A DNA stretch of 64,000 bases from Meandrina meandrites (taxonomy: Eukaryota > Cnidaria > Anthozoa > Scleractinia > Meandrinidae), in NCBI GenBank assembly GCA_963693305.1, contig OY855914.1:14158699-14222698 (forward strand), given 5' to 3'. The number at the start of each line of letters is the position of its first letter. Position 1 is the first letter of the stretch. Under the pieces are notes generated by a model. That model searched no databases, was not told the origin of the DNA, and was given only the letters and a program-made list of their open reading frames with translations. Positions 31,701 through 42,720 of the stretch are shown here, piece by piece. The translations under genes were made by a program, and so were the position numbers.

Positions 31701-34700
31701 TTTGCAAATCCTTGAAAGAGAAGACATTCGATAAGGTTTGTACTGAATACCTTCAGAGGTGCCTTCAATCTAACAGATGTACATGTGCTGCAGGTCTGGA
31801 TTCTTCTTCTTCTTATGGCCGTAACCCTAGGTGGGTATAGGGCCGGAAATTAATAGACTTGGGTGAAGCCAACGACTCCCTCAGTGAACAGGCTTCCTTT
31901 CGGCTTACACCTGTTCCTGTCATTAACCCATCCTCCCATGTGATAAAATCATCATTTGGAGTCAGGCAAGTGGTTGTGCTGCTCCCCATGTAACATTGCT
32001 TATTAGAATTTCCGGTTGCCATAATCAATAACTTTTTACGGGATGGGGGGATTGGCCCCATGCCCAACCCCCAACCTGGAGGGCCAGCGTTTTCTGTCAG
32101 GGTGTCCTTCCCTTAGCCACAATATCCCGTTATTTGAAAGGCGCCGGATACCCGCCTTTTGCCGTTGTCGCTCAGCTGCAGTACAACTGCAGGTCTGGAT
32201 TACCTCACCTTCAAAATAACAAGAAGATGAAGCAACTTATAAACTCCTAATTTGCACTCACAAAAATGATATGGGATATCTAACCACTTTGGTGGAAACT
32301 TGGTGAAATTCCAAAGCAGTCACTGACGAATTACTTTTCGCGCAAAGTAGTCACGCGAGTCACACAAAGTCGTAATGGTTGTGGCTTTTTCCCTAACACT
32401 GACATAAACACTGCAAGTTCTGGCATGCTCTTGGTTTCCTCGGCAAATATTTTTTGCCATCAAATCTCTGAACTTGCTTGTGGAGTGGAGATTTGGGTGT
32501 GGTCACCAGCAAAACAAAAATAATAAAATATAATAATAATAAACCCTGTGTAGAGCAAGAACTGTGCTCGGCCCATGGCTGTAAAGTTAATAATGATAAT
32601 TCTGTTAATGGAAGATTTTGAGAAACATTTTAGAATAACTGTAAGACAAGTGCTGATATGAAAACATGTTGTTTCGGCAAGGACATGTCACCATTATCAA
32701 ATGCAATTTTACAAGGTATACAAAACGTTATATATAAAAAAGTTAGTGTAAAACAAACAAAGTACAAAGTCATGGCTTTTAAACTTCAACAACCTGGTCG
32801 TTTAAAATATTGGTTAGTGGCATTATAACCAGAGGACATGCACAATTTCTAGCTTCTGCTCTTCTTGCAACCAACACATTGAGCAGCTGAAAAATTTAAC
32901 TCCAAAATCATGATCACTCAAAAATGGCCAGGCTGCTTTAATCTTAGACAAAACTAGTCGACACAAACACATTTCAAGCACTTTTTTTGCAAAATGCAGT
33001 CTTGACTTCCAAGCCGGTAAGAAAAGTATTTTATCCCCCTCTCTTCTTACTCGATATCTTAAAACATAAATATACGGAAAATGTTATGGATATTGTTTTC
33101 TTTATTGTGTATAAAATATACTTTCTTTTGGTTTTATCGAAGCATTGGATTCAAGGCGAATATTAAATACACTCAAAAAAGTACCTTTAAGTTATTTTCT
33201 CAATTTAATGTCCCCAGCGTTTATTTCAAAATTGGCCTTTTGGACCCGGCATTTATTTGAAGCCGGCGTTTTATCACGGCCCTGTGTTTATTAATGAAGC
33301 ACAATTTTCTGTCATTTTTACAGACTGATTTATTATCATCCATCCTCCGACACCTAGGGCAGTTTGTTAACGCGAAGCAAGTTTTCTCTTTGCACTGCCC
33401 TGGCAAACTGTCCCTGAGTCTGTGCATCATCAGTAATGAGACCTAATGACAACACCAACATGTTATGTTTTATTTTGTAGTACAGCTTCCATTCTTGTTC
33501 TGTTAAGGACGTTCGCGCAAAAATTTTCTAGTCGATAGATTTTTTAAAAATTTTTACTGAGGACGGATAATGAGTTACTTGTGTCAGAAATACCAAAAAA
33601 AGTGGGGGTCACCAACTTCGTTTCAGAGATAAAGTCTGTAGAAAACTACCCTGATTTTGAAAAATTGGCGCACGTAATTTCGCACGGCTTTCAAGGTTTG
33701 TAGTTTAAATTATCGATGATGAGAAAACGGAGGGAAACGATCTTGGTGATATTTTGAAGAAGTGCGTCTGTTGCATAAATAATTTCAAGTGTTGCCATCT
33801 TTTATGCAAAACTTAGCCCTGGAAGAGGCATTTGAACCAGTCGTACGACAAAACAAAAAGATCAAAAAGCGGAATTTTGAACGTGCATGGGGCAAAAAAA
33901 TCAGCCTTTTAATCGATAGATTTTTTTCATTTTCTCACAAAACGTAGATAATCGTTAACAAAAGTGATCTTTTAAGAAAAAAGTAGGGGTCACCGACCAT
34001 TTAAGCTAGCAAACTGCAAGTGAAGTTATCGCAATGGCTACTCACCCTATATGTGGTTGGAAAGTTTCCACAGTGCGCACGCTCGATGCATGACGTGGCG
34101 TAGCGTTGCGACAGGAATTACGTGCGCAGTAAGGATGCGCATAAACAATTAGCGCGAACGTCCTTAAGCCGGACTTTTCCTTTGAACATTTATTAATATT
34201 ATCAAAATACCATAACATACTAGTACGTCGCAGTAGTGCTATTTAATATGGGAAAAATCAACTTGTTGGTTCAAACAAATTAACACTGGGGCCTCAAACA
34301 AATGCCGGGCCCTCAATTAATTTAAAAAACAGCCGTTTTGACCCGGCATTTATGCGAGGCCAGCATTTAATAATTTGAGGTCCGGCGTTTAATTGAGAAA
34401 ATATGGTGTTACTTGTTCAAAGGGTTTGCAATTTGCCGGGCTTTGTTTTCACAACAAATAGCATTGACAACATTGAAATGGGGGAGGGGGACCATGGGTT
34501 AAAAACTGAATGGTGGTACCTAAATTACTAGTGGAAATTTGGCCAAGTGTCTTGACAGGTTTGAGTTTAATTTGTTGTTCACAACATTCCCAGGAAAAAC
34601 AGTTGCCCAATCATCATTACTTTGATCTTCTCACATGTACACCTTGGCTGTATATTGTTTATGTTGAAACTGTATTGTAAAATATTAACCACTTTCAAAT

Positions 34701-37700
34701 CCATTACAGTATTTGCCTTCTAATGAAAGGATCCAAGTTTGACAAAGCCAGTGAGCTTGCAGAGAAATGGTTGAACTTTGAGAAGAACTTCTCCCTGGAA
34801 CTTGAATATTTGAAAATAACAGAATGTTATGTCAAGCATGTTTTGTTTCCTCAAGGATTATTTGATAAAATTCAACAATTTCTGGAGACAAATCAAGTTA
34901 TAACTCCTGAGCAAAGACAGGTAAGAGCCACCAGTAGTTATTGTACATTGTTGTAAAGTGAGGTACAGTTTTTCTTCCAGCCTTGGTGACTTACCAAGGT
35001 CCCCTAGTGTTTTTGTTCCAGCCTTGGTGACTCACTGAGGTGCTTGCAGTTGCACTCTGGTTTGCTTGCAGTTGCACTCTGGTTTGCTTGTGGTCAGCGT
35101 ATCAATTATTAATTCTGATAGTAAGGGCAGCACTATTTTTAACAACAGCTATTAATTACTGAAATGTAAAAAATGATTTTATAGACAAAGTCATGTGTAA
35201 AGGTTTTACTGAATGGCTGAATGACCATTTACTTTGATGTTACAAGCTCTCAATGTTAATCTGCAGATAATGCGATTTTGTGCCCAAGTTTTCATAAGAA
35301 TGCAATTTAATTTTATTATAAATATGTGTTCATGAATGTTTCATTTGTCGTCGTCGTCAGTTGTAGCAGTTTGTGATATTTACTCTTAAGGGCCCATTGC
35401 AGCATCTCATTGCCAAGTTATGCAGTTTCCATGCAAGTGCAATTCCGTTTACTTCTGGTTTTCTCGCCAACATCTTTTTTAAACAGGAGTGGTGATACAT
35501 TAGAAAACATGGAAGATGCAGAGCTACCGGGTCGTGTTAAGAACAGTTTTCCCTTCAGCGCACTCCTGAGAAGTTTATGAAAGACATGGGCAAAAATTAA
35601 AGCATACTTCTATTGAACAAAGTCCATAAAAATACTGCAGTAAGCTTACTTGTTCTGCAGTGTCACAAAGGCAAGATAATTTTACATAGTTTATGGTGAC
35701 TAATACGAAACAATTTATTGGGAATTAACTAGATTTATCAGAAACTGCTGAAATTATCTGTGCAGCTGACAAAGGTAGAAAGCTTTAAAAACTAAACAAA
35801 ACTTAATGTCATTCAATTGAACAAGCTTTAGAGGTCAAAAATGTAGACTGGGTACACATGGGGTAAGAGTTATACTCAGAAATGGTATTAAAATAATTTA
35901 TCTCTTGCTATATGACATGCAGCCTGCGAACGCAGACGTATTTCCGCTTGTCTTGGCAGAGACAAGCGACGGCCGGAAATATGTCTGCGTTCGCAGGCTA
36001 TATGACATGAAACCTGCCATCTGTTTCTGGTGAGGATGTAACATGAGAATTAAATAATTTTCATCACGAACTGTTATTTATTTTAGGTATTGCTCAAGTT
36101 TTCAAGACCTTTGAGAAAAGAAACGGTATGTTTTACTAGATCAGGGTATTCATTCATCCGGGCATTTGTCCCACTTGTGACATCATCATGTTTTAACCAG
36201 AATGGCAACATCAAGACCTTTCCAACGATACCTGAACCAGCGTGATAAGATTAATAGAGATAGAAATATGCACCAAAATGCTTCAAAATTTTAGCGAAAA
36301 ACTCAGAGGAAAATTTCCCCTATCCACCTTTTGCTTGTCCATGGTAAGTAGTTCTTGCTTCTTCTACGCTTTCTCAGAACTTCGTCTACTCGAAAGAAGC
36401 CTGGAAGAAAGCCAAACCCTGCAGCAAAAAGAAAGGAGAAGAGAAAAAGGAAAACCGAAAACCGAAAAGACTTAAAAATCTATCTCAAAATTTTGATTTG
36501 TGCGAATGCATGAGCAAAAAAGTTGTTAAACATGATTCTTGTGAAAAGAAGGACGCATTTTGCGTTATAAGGGCCGTTTTGAGTGATTTGGAGCTACATG
36601 TATTTTAGCTTATAATAGACCTTGAAATGTCAAAAACCTCTAAAAAATGCCTTTTTTGGAAAAACTCCAGGTGTCAGTGGGATATAAGACAAAAAGGGTT
36701 GTCTGAATTGCACAATATACATTGTTGGCTTGTTAGAAATTGCATTTCCATTCCATCTTAGTCAGCAATCTTAGTTTGTTACAGTACTACAGGTCTAAGA
36801 TCAAATCATATTGCTATAGGACTCTGTTTTGTGATGCAGTCTGCTAACATCATCCTGTTTATATTATATTATTATATTATGTTTAGATGGCAAGCTGTAC
36901 TAGTTCAGTTGAGAATACCACAAGTGAAGTAAGCGTTCCTTGCAAAGTTAAACATGGTAACTACAGTTTTTAGCAGATCTAGGAGAAAACAAAAGATATT
37001 AGTCACACTAGAGTGGAGTGGGAGACTCGCATAAACAGCCATTTATCACTGACCTTCTCGAAAATTGTTCATAATTTGTCTCAAAGAAAACGTTATCTTG
37101 GAGCATATTTGATGCATAATTAATGGTGTACAATCGCTAATTACCTTTTTTATAGTGTAGTATACCATAATTATTTTGTAACAAATTTTGTAACATTTGT
37201 ACCTCATTTTAGCTGCAAAATTTGAATTTACTGGCTTTCGAAAACCAAAAAAATACACGGCTTACGGCCATGGCAAAATCCCGACCAAGAAAGAACCAAG
37301 ATTTACCTTAAGACTGCTTTGCCATATAATAATCGGAAATATTTATTTTCGGGGACAGAGGTATCACATATTATTTGTACATGTGTGGTTCTGAAAGTCT
37401 CATTTTCTATGTTGAAATTTGCTTATTGTCCAGTTTTGTTTATCATTTGACAGGTGCTGTCCATGGAGTTGTTATGAGAGTGATAGCAGTGTTAAGAAAG
37501 CTTCAGAGCCTATACACCGCTGTCTCCTACCATCAGCAAACAAAGACTTGTATTAGAATAGTTATTCTATTCTTTTTCATTTACTCCTTTCTTACAGCTG
37601 GTGGCTATCAAGGTAACTGCAATTTATGTTTGTTTCACTGTTAGGAATGCCTGAGCCTAGGTTCCATCCGTCAATCAGATAAAGTTAGCTTTCATACATT

Positions 37701-38037
37701 CATTCTTTTACATGTAATAATTGTCGTCTAAAAAAACAATCATTTGGTTGTCTTTTGCCTGCGAGCAGGCTGTCTGTCTGTGGCCTGTGTTGCCCGGCTT
37801 CCTTCGCTCGCCAACTCTTTATCGTGGCTTTGCCGCTCGTGCTTCCAACCCAAAAGGCTTTGCAGGCTAGGTAGTGGTTCTTTCTGGTAAAATTCTGATT
37901 TTAATATTTTAAAATTCTTATTTACATACTTTTGAACAGGTGTGAACAGAAATTCAGGAATATTCGTTCTCTGGCAAGCTGCGTTAACTGCTTGGAGAGC
38001 ATTATTTAGTCCATATCACCTAATGCAAAGCAAGTGA
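28574..38037 (+). CDS. PEX26: Peroxisomal biogenesis factor 26-like (PEX26), complete
   Basis: PEX26 is a tail-anchored peroxisomal membrane protein that docks the PEX1-PEX6 AAA-ATPase, which recycles the import receptor PEX5. Seven exons: 28574-28740, 31435-31557, 34710-34920, 36087-36125, 36887-36956, 37454-37612 and 37940-38037. All phases agree and the product is 288 residues; from memory the human protein is 305. Recognised parts are the N-terminal helices (CRFEEAAQVCCEALELE), the block AVIGIQAYAERNQCQKAV ... FPPEVLELC, the block LEYLKITECYVKHVLFPQG, and near the C-terminus a hydrophobic segment (about residues 237-252, IVILFFFIYSFLTAGG) followed by a short amphipathic tail ending in TGA. 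This matches the tail-anchored layout. Exon 2 could instead start at 31408 (nine residues more, same phase). Intron 2 has a GC donor. It is divergent from PBRM1. Confidence 0.85.
28795..29464. mobile_element. 670 bp TTAA-flanked MITE
   Basis: GGGGGGTGACTCTTAACTAC at the left and the complement GTAGTTAAGAGTCTCCCCCC at the right are flanked by TTAA (28791-28794, 29465-29468). It sits at the very start of PEX26 intron 1. Confidence 0.8.
29905..30300. mobile_element. ~400 bp foldback with GTTAGC repeats in the loop
   Basis: The left arm (AAAC-rich, ending CATTACCATTATTGAGAGC) is complementary to GCTCTCAATAATGGTAATGG at about 30173 and beyond. The loop carries AGGTTAGCCT-type units spaced about 30 bp apart. 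It lies in PEX26 intron 1. Confidence 0.72.
31435..31557 (+). CDS. PEX26: PEX26 exon 2 (GC donor)
   Basis: It encodes SFAVIGIQAYAERNQCQKAV and TFANQVFGNPEEFPPEVLEL, a strong PEX26 block. The first base completes an Arg codon with exon 1. The acceptor at 31434 has a poor pyrimidine tract; an alternative acceptor at 31407 keeps the same phase. The 3' border is ATG|GCAAGT, a GC donor, and the split TG|T codon gives the Cys of VLELC, as I recall for human PEX26. Confidence 0.83.
31558..31563 (+). other. GC splice donor of PEX26 intron 2
   Basis: The border reads CTATG|GCAAGT. The codon formed by joining exon 2 to exon 3 (TG|T, Cys) and the restored PEX26 alignment support a GC-AG intron. Confidence 0.75.
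31803..32186 (-). mobile_element. Retroposon insertion with 15 bp target duplication
   Basis: CTGCAGGTCTGGATT occurs exactly at 31788-31802 and 32187-32201, flanking 384 bp. On the minus strand the insert ends in (AAG)n after GGTTACGGCCATAAG, like a LINE 3' tail; the body includes CCTCCAGGTTGGGGGTTGGG. It is probably a 5'-truncated non-LTR element in PEX26 intron 2. Confidence 0.78.
33193..34404. mobile_element. 1.2 kb TIR element (TTTTCTCAATTAAACGCC family) split by a nested MITE
   Basis: The left end ATTTTCTCAATTTAATG with GGACCCGGCATTTATTTGA inside, and the right end GGCGTTTAATTGAGAAAAT with ACCCGGCATTTATG inside, are inverted copies. A TTAA MITE (33507-34163) interrupts it. The same end family bounds 48840-49423. 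Confidence 0.68.
33507..34163. mobile_element. 657 bp TTAA-flanked MITE (GGACGTTCGCGC)
   Basis: The TIR GGACGTTCGCGC / GCGCGAACGTCC is flanked by TTAA at 33503-33506 and 34164-34167. It contains AAAGTGGGGGTCACC and AAAGTAGGGGTCACC. Confidence 0.8.
34710..34920 (+). CDS. PEX26: PEX26 exon 3
   Basis: This exon is 211 bp, from acceptor CATTACAG to donor GTAAGA. It encodes ICLLMKGSKFDKASELAEKW, then LNFEKNFSLELEYLKITECY and VKHVLFPQGLFDKIQQF, the helical PEX6-docking part, ending in phase 0. Confidence 0.87.
35920..35999. mobile_element. 80 bp hairpin MITE with 10 bp target duplication
   Basis: AGCCTGCGAACGCAGACGTA and its complement near 35999 form a hairpin, flanked by ATATGACATG at 35910-35919 and 36000-36009. 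It lies in PEX26 intron 3. The same end (CGGAAATACGTCTGCGTTCG) occurs alone at about 47219-47246. Confidence 0.82.
36087..36125 (+). CDS. PEX26: PEX26 exon 4 (39 bp)
   Basis: This is a small phase 0-0 exon between TTTTAG and GTATGT, encoding VLLKFSRPLRKET. It keeps the frame on both sides. Confidence 0.7.
36887..36956 (+). CDS. PEX26: PEX26 exon 5 (70 bp)
   Basis: It lies between GTTTAG and GTAACT and encodes MASCTSSVENTTSEVSVPCK and VKH, a polar, probably unstructured linker before the membrane segment. Phase 0 in, phase 1 out, matching exon 6. Confidence 0.68.
37454..37612 (+). CDS. PEX26: PEX26 exon 6 (membrane segment)
   Basis: This exon is 159 bp, from TGACAG to GTAACT. It encodes AVHGVVMRVIAVLRKLQSLY and TAVSYHQQTKTCIRIVILFF, then FIYSFLTAGGYQ. 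The hydrophobic run is the predicted C-terminal anchor, preceded by basic residues. Confidence 0.83.
37940..38037 (+). CDS. PEX26: PEX26 exon 7 (C-terminus, stop)
   Basis: It starts after TTGAACAG and encodes VNRNSGIFVLWQAALTAWRA and LFSPYHLMQSK, followed by TGA at 38035-38037. The amphipathic tail resembles the short segment after the anchor in known PEX26. A possible poly(A) signal AATAAA lies near 38412. Confidence 0.82.
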
Positions 38038-39278
38038 GTAAATCATAGAACACAGTCAAGTGGACAAATGTTTGGGAGAAATAGGATTTGAACAGTATTT
38101 GAACCCATAACGTCCTCGTTACCAGTGCAGTGCTCTGCCCAGTAATATATGAAGTCACAAGTTGGTAGCAGGTCATATCTTGCTGTGAAAGGAACAGAAT
38201 GACAATTGCATCATACCGCTTCCTGCATTGCATATGAACGCCCAGTGTTTCTCCTCAGCTGGCAATGGAAATTTGTTTTCGATCAACGTGACATATTGAT
38301 GTTGGCGAATCAAGTCACGTTCCGTTTCAACCGATAAGACAATGTATGAGAACTGAATGTTTTGAAAATTGTTCTAAATGGCAGAAAAAGTACATGTATT
38401 AAAGAATTTGAATAAAATGTCTCACCTTATGTTTGCCTACCTTCCCTAATAAAAAAGAACCTCCTTTCAAAGTTAAAATAACAACCATTTCTCCCTCTTG
38501 CACATAATATTGACTGGAACGCACTCCAGTAATCTATGATTACTACCAGTATATATATAAAATGAAACTGATTCGGGAGCCATTCCAAATCCAGTCTTCT
38601 GTCTCGCACCTAATTTGGAGCGTCCCGGCATTCTAGTTACGATCTTGAATAAAAAGACAACACAACTTGATCAGCAAACCTCGTTTCTTTTATTCACTGT
38701 CGGTTCATTTATCAAGATTACATAATTTACCGTTATTTTCATTTCATATTACTTTCATAATATTTCTTCACTTTTTAGTGTTAAGACAAAACACTTTGTT
38801 AAATGTAGTGAAACAATTAACAGTTAACATTATTTGCAGTTGTTATTCTCGCCTCCTGTGTATGTTTTCTTGGTTTCAAGAAAATAAAAGGATAAATGAC
38901 ATAAAAAAATTATCTGTTCTGCATTGAAAGTCGTGTATGCTGGCAAATAAGGAAAAAGAATATATTTTTCAAAGAAAGAATAACTCGGTTTAAATCCAGT
39001 ATAGATCGTGATGTCGGTCTCAACGAATAGTTTATCATCAAATTATTTCATTCCAGTTTTTTTCTTTTTGTGTAAGAAGTATGTGTCGGTTAAGGAATGA
39101 TCCAGACCTCCTGCAACAAACAATGGTATAAAAATGTATCAGCAAGTATTCCTCAAGGTTAACGCGCTACTCAATCTTCACTGAGAATTAGCACTAGCAT
39201 AACAAACGCATACGATTAAACAATCTCTATCCTGTAATTCCAACTTTACATGTAAAAGCCCGTTAAACCGACATAATA
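38038..39278. other. Convergent 3' ends of PEX26 and the membrane protein gene
   Basis: No coding exon is seen. It holds AATAAA at about 38412 (plus) and about 38690 (minus), and a possible 3' UTR exon of the minus-strand gene starting after TTGCAG (about 39120-39115). Confidence 0.45.
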
Positions 39279-40053
39279 GGCCCCGTCCACACTGATCCGG
39301 ATAAATTTGAAAACGGACTTTTCGCCCCGAAAAAGGATATGTTTTTCGTCCACACTATCGTTTTCGTATCGTTTTCAATATTTCCACCGTCCAAACTAAT
39401 CCAGATGAATTTGAAAACGAAACGCGGCATCTGCTTAAGCATACATGAATTTGAAAACGAAACGCGGCATCTGCTTAAGCATCGGCCTTTAGCATCGGCC
39501 CTGGATAAATGGCAGGGCATGCGCATATTATTACTAAAGCCCGAACTAACTTTAAATTAGGGAACTAAATTTAAATTAGGGAATTAAATGTTTTGTCGAC
39601 GCCGGGGATAACGTAGATCAAAAAACGATTAATTTCTATTTTACTAAAGAACCCATAATCCATAGATTTCGGAGCTATCCTCAGCTGAATGTTTACAGAC
39701 AGCAATCAATTTCATAAAGATAGTCGAAAATTCACATACTGATGCAGAATTCAATGATTCCTCATTGCTCAGAAAACGGCGAAAGAAATGTACCAAGATT
39801 TCTAACTCACGTACAGAGCAATTCGTCCACCATTTTGGATTTAATGGTCAAAAAGGGGACTGTGACAGAGATCGCATGGCCATTTGACGTAAGCGTTTTC
39901 GAAAAGCTCCGTACACCACACCATCTAGCCGGCGTATTCAAATTTCTCCACTCTGGAGACCTTTAGAAAACTCCGTTTTAGTGTGGACGGTTGGCCAAAC
40001 CGGAGCAAAAAAGATGCGTTTTCAAATTTATCCGGATAAGTGTGGACGGGGCC
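39279..40053. mobile_element. 775 bp MITE (GGCCCCGTCCACACT ends)
   Basis: GGCCCCGTCCACACTGATCC at 39279 and the complement ending GTGTGGACGGGGCC at 40053. A 40 bp direct duplication lies inside (39405 and 39445). The ends are typical of a MITE family common in marine invertebrates. Confidence 0.8.
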
Positions 40054-40109
40054 TTACTCAAGACAAGACTCGGTAGGAATTAGACATTGTTGCCTCCCCA
40101 TGCCCCACT

Positions 40110-40405
40110 AGGGGCTATAAGGATTAATGATGATAATGAAAAGAAAGCGAGAGAAACGGCGAGTGAATCAAGCCCAAGTGCGGTGGGGGCGGGGCTCGAG
40201 CAAAGCAAGCGAAGCAGCGATCTTTCCACCCCGTCGCGCCTCCTGTATGTTTTGCACTGGCGTGCATTTCTCTCGCGATTCTTTTTCCATGTTCAACGAT
40301 CGAAGAAAAATACTAGCAAATTGAGGGCTGTGAGCAGTCGAACCCTCAACTCCCCGTCCTGTTGTAATTTACGAGTGAAGTGGTAGAACCATTGCGCCAC
40401 TACCA
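40110..40405 (-). repeat. tRNA-derived SINE
   Basis: The minus strand has GGTAGTGGCGCAATGGTTCT (A box) and GAGGGTTCGACTGC (B box) near 40405-40335, followed by an unrelated body and an ATCATCATTAATCC tail near 40140-40120. Confidence 0.6.
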
Positions 40406-40807
40406 GGCTCCAGTGAGTTTTGAGTACCAAGCTATTGTTCAAAGTGATTAGATGTTGGATTGAACTGAGTTACAATTTGAATATATTCGGCTGGGAGACG
40501 AACTTACCTCGAACGCGAAAATGCTGAAAGTTTAGCTGGAGTATATGTGCTTACAAAAGTGATATATTTGCACAGTTGACATGGATAGGTGATTGAACTA
40601 AAGCGGTTCAAAACTTGATTTCCCTGGGCAAAACTTTATTTGTCAGTTGCGGTTTTGATTCTCGTTTTATTTTCCGAGTGATTTCTTTGCCTGGAAACGT
40701 TTTCCTTTTTATGCTGGACTGGATCACATTTGTCAAGATATATTTTTTTAAAGTATTGAGGTTAAACTTTAGATTGTGGTTCAATTACCTTAACTTATTA
40801 CCTTACC

Positions 40808-41017
40808 TTATTGGAGGTTATTGTCCACGGGGCTATCACTTGGCTTAGTAGCCTCACTGTTAGAGTCTTGGATAGTCTTAGTTTCTTTATCGTCTCCCGC
40901 TAAGCTAACAAGCTTGGCAAATCTGGCAGGAGCATTTACGAACTCACAGCGTGCTTTCTGAAGGTCCTCTTGGAAGGAGCTGTTGCGACGAGAGTGTGAT
41001 GTGGCTGCCCGAATACA
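40808..41017 (-). CDS. Membrane protein gene, exon 6 (C-terminus, stop)
   Basis: It starts after GGACAG and encodes CIRAATSHSRRNSSFQEDLQ through SEATKPSDSPVDNNLQ, then TAA at 40810-40808. A good donor (G|GTAAGG) follows the stop at once; a matching acceptor TTGCAG at about 39120-39115 could start a 3' UTR exon. A possible poly(A) signal (AATAAA, minus) lies near 38690. Confidence 0.76.
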   Translation of the reverse strand, partial: CIRAATSHSRRNSSFQEDLQKARCEFVNAPARFAKLVSLAGDDKETKTIQDSNSEATKPSDSPVDNNLQ

Positions 41018-42686
41018 CTGTCCAACAAATCACATTAACCCATATGGACTTTTATGTTGTAGTATGATCACCGTTCTATAATAAGCCTTGAGTATTGAAG
41101 TGACATAGCACTTACCTTATTATGGGAAATTAACGCTAATTTGGAAAATTCGCGTCAATTTAAGTCGCGTTAATTTTTGTGAGCGTTAATTTCCGCGCCC
41201 TTAATTTATTAGTGGAGCGTTAATTTCCGCGCCATTAATTAAGTGGAAAGTTAATTTGGATTTATCCTAGCATTGTTTTATCAGGGTGGAGATCCACCGG
41301 TATCGTTTGCGCTGAAAAGAAAACTCGAAGTAGCGAGATTCGTTTGGGTTTTGAATTTTGTTAACTTCTTAACAGTGTGTTATATTAACTTTTTTTGCGT
41401 TAATTTCCTCTATTGGAAAGTAATTTTTCCTTCACTTCGTGTTAATTTAAGTCGCGTTAATTTCCTATAATAAAGTACAATTTGATGGATCAGTATACTA
41501 CCACTCTTCATCAGGTGATGCTATAATAATCGTCTCCAACAAATGCCCGATCATCATCATTATTTTGACTCTATCCGAATATCATCAACAAGTGAGTTGG
41601 TTAACGACGTGTTAGTTAAGTCACTGATGCCGTGAGTGTAATAAGTGTGCGCGCATTGAAATATGGCGGCTATTTCTGAATAACGCGTCTTATACATTAC
41701 CATTAACTGATAAACAGTGGTAGTACTGACTCCATGGAGAGTGCTTAAAACCGTCACCAGCCACCACCCACACAGAACACCCTTCTACTCGCACCAGACC
41801 CCTTACTTCACAGGGAAGGACTTGCAAACTTACTCACTGGTAAATAAAGCGTGTTGGTCTAAGCCTTCCACTCTAATATTATTCTCCAGGTTACCAAAAT
41901 ACCGCCCCCCCATATATCGCCCTCTCTGGCCCTCTCCCCTATACAGCGTTCCATACTCAACCTCTCTTGCCACTTTTAAGACAAAATTTAAAACAGAAAA
42001 CATCTCTGTAACAACCATTAGACCTGCAAAAAATTATTGGCATGAACGTGATTCTTATCTCCAGCCGTCTGTAATACACTTACCAGCCTGAATATTATAA
42101 GGATCTATAAGCTTTATGGTTTCTGGGCCTCATCGCCACCCTTGAATTTTTATTATATCTTTTTATTTGTTTTGTTGTATTTGGTGTGAAAAGTAAAACA
42201 AATACTTACGGCTCTAGTGTGTAAAGCCCCCGAGTTCTTTCTTCGTGTCTCAATGTTCGGGCAGATAACAGAGCACGCTAGAGCCAGTTCCTCCTCCACT
42301 GTGCTTGCTCCCTGATCGGCGCTTAGTCGTCTGAGAACCTTTCTATTTTCCTGTGATTTCCGCTTGCCTACTTTGACGCGGGCTTCTTTGAGTGCAGACT
42401 GGTCCGAGGACAGACGCTTGAAGCTATTTTTCTCTGTTACAGATACAGATTCGACATCTGGTGCCTTTCCGCGGCAACACGATCTATAAACGTGATTTTA
42501 TTTTTTATTAATTTGTTACTAGTCTTTAAAAATATACATGCCCGTGGCTGGTAATAGTTTAACGGCCACTGAAAATTTAAGGTTGCGTTGAACCCCTTTA
42601 GGAGAGTTTTTTAAGAAGGTGATATGTGATCTTCGCAGTGAATTTCCAATTTAAGCAATTGGAATAAAGAAGCCTGAAAAAAATCA

Positions 42687-42720
<34 letters not shown>

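Noticed and set aside
31586..31840. Candidate PEX26 exon in intron 2
   Set aside because: The frame meets a stop just before the only donor; exon 2 joins directly to the exon at 34710 through a GC donor and restores the family motif.
37197..37394. Possible additional PEX26 exon (KFEFTGFRKPKKYTAYGHGK)
   Set aside because: Exons 5 and 6 already join in phase and give the expected protein; no donor at a matching phase was found.
41717..42091. 124-codon plus-strand ORF
   Set aside because: Pro/Tyr-rich with no recognisable domain. It may be a degraded LINE 3' end, but the evidence is too weak to list.
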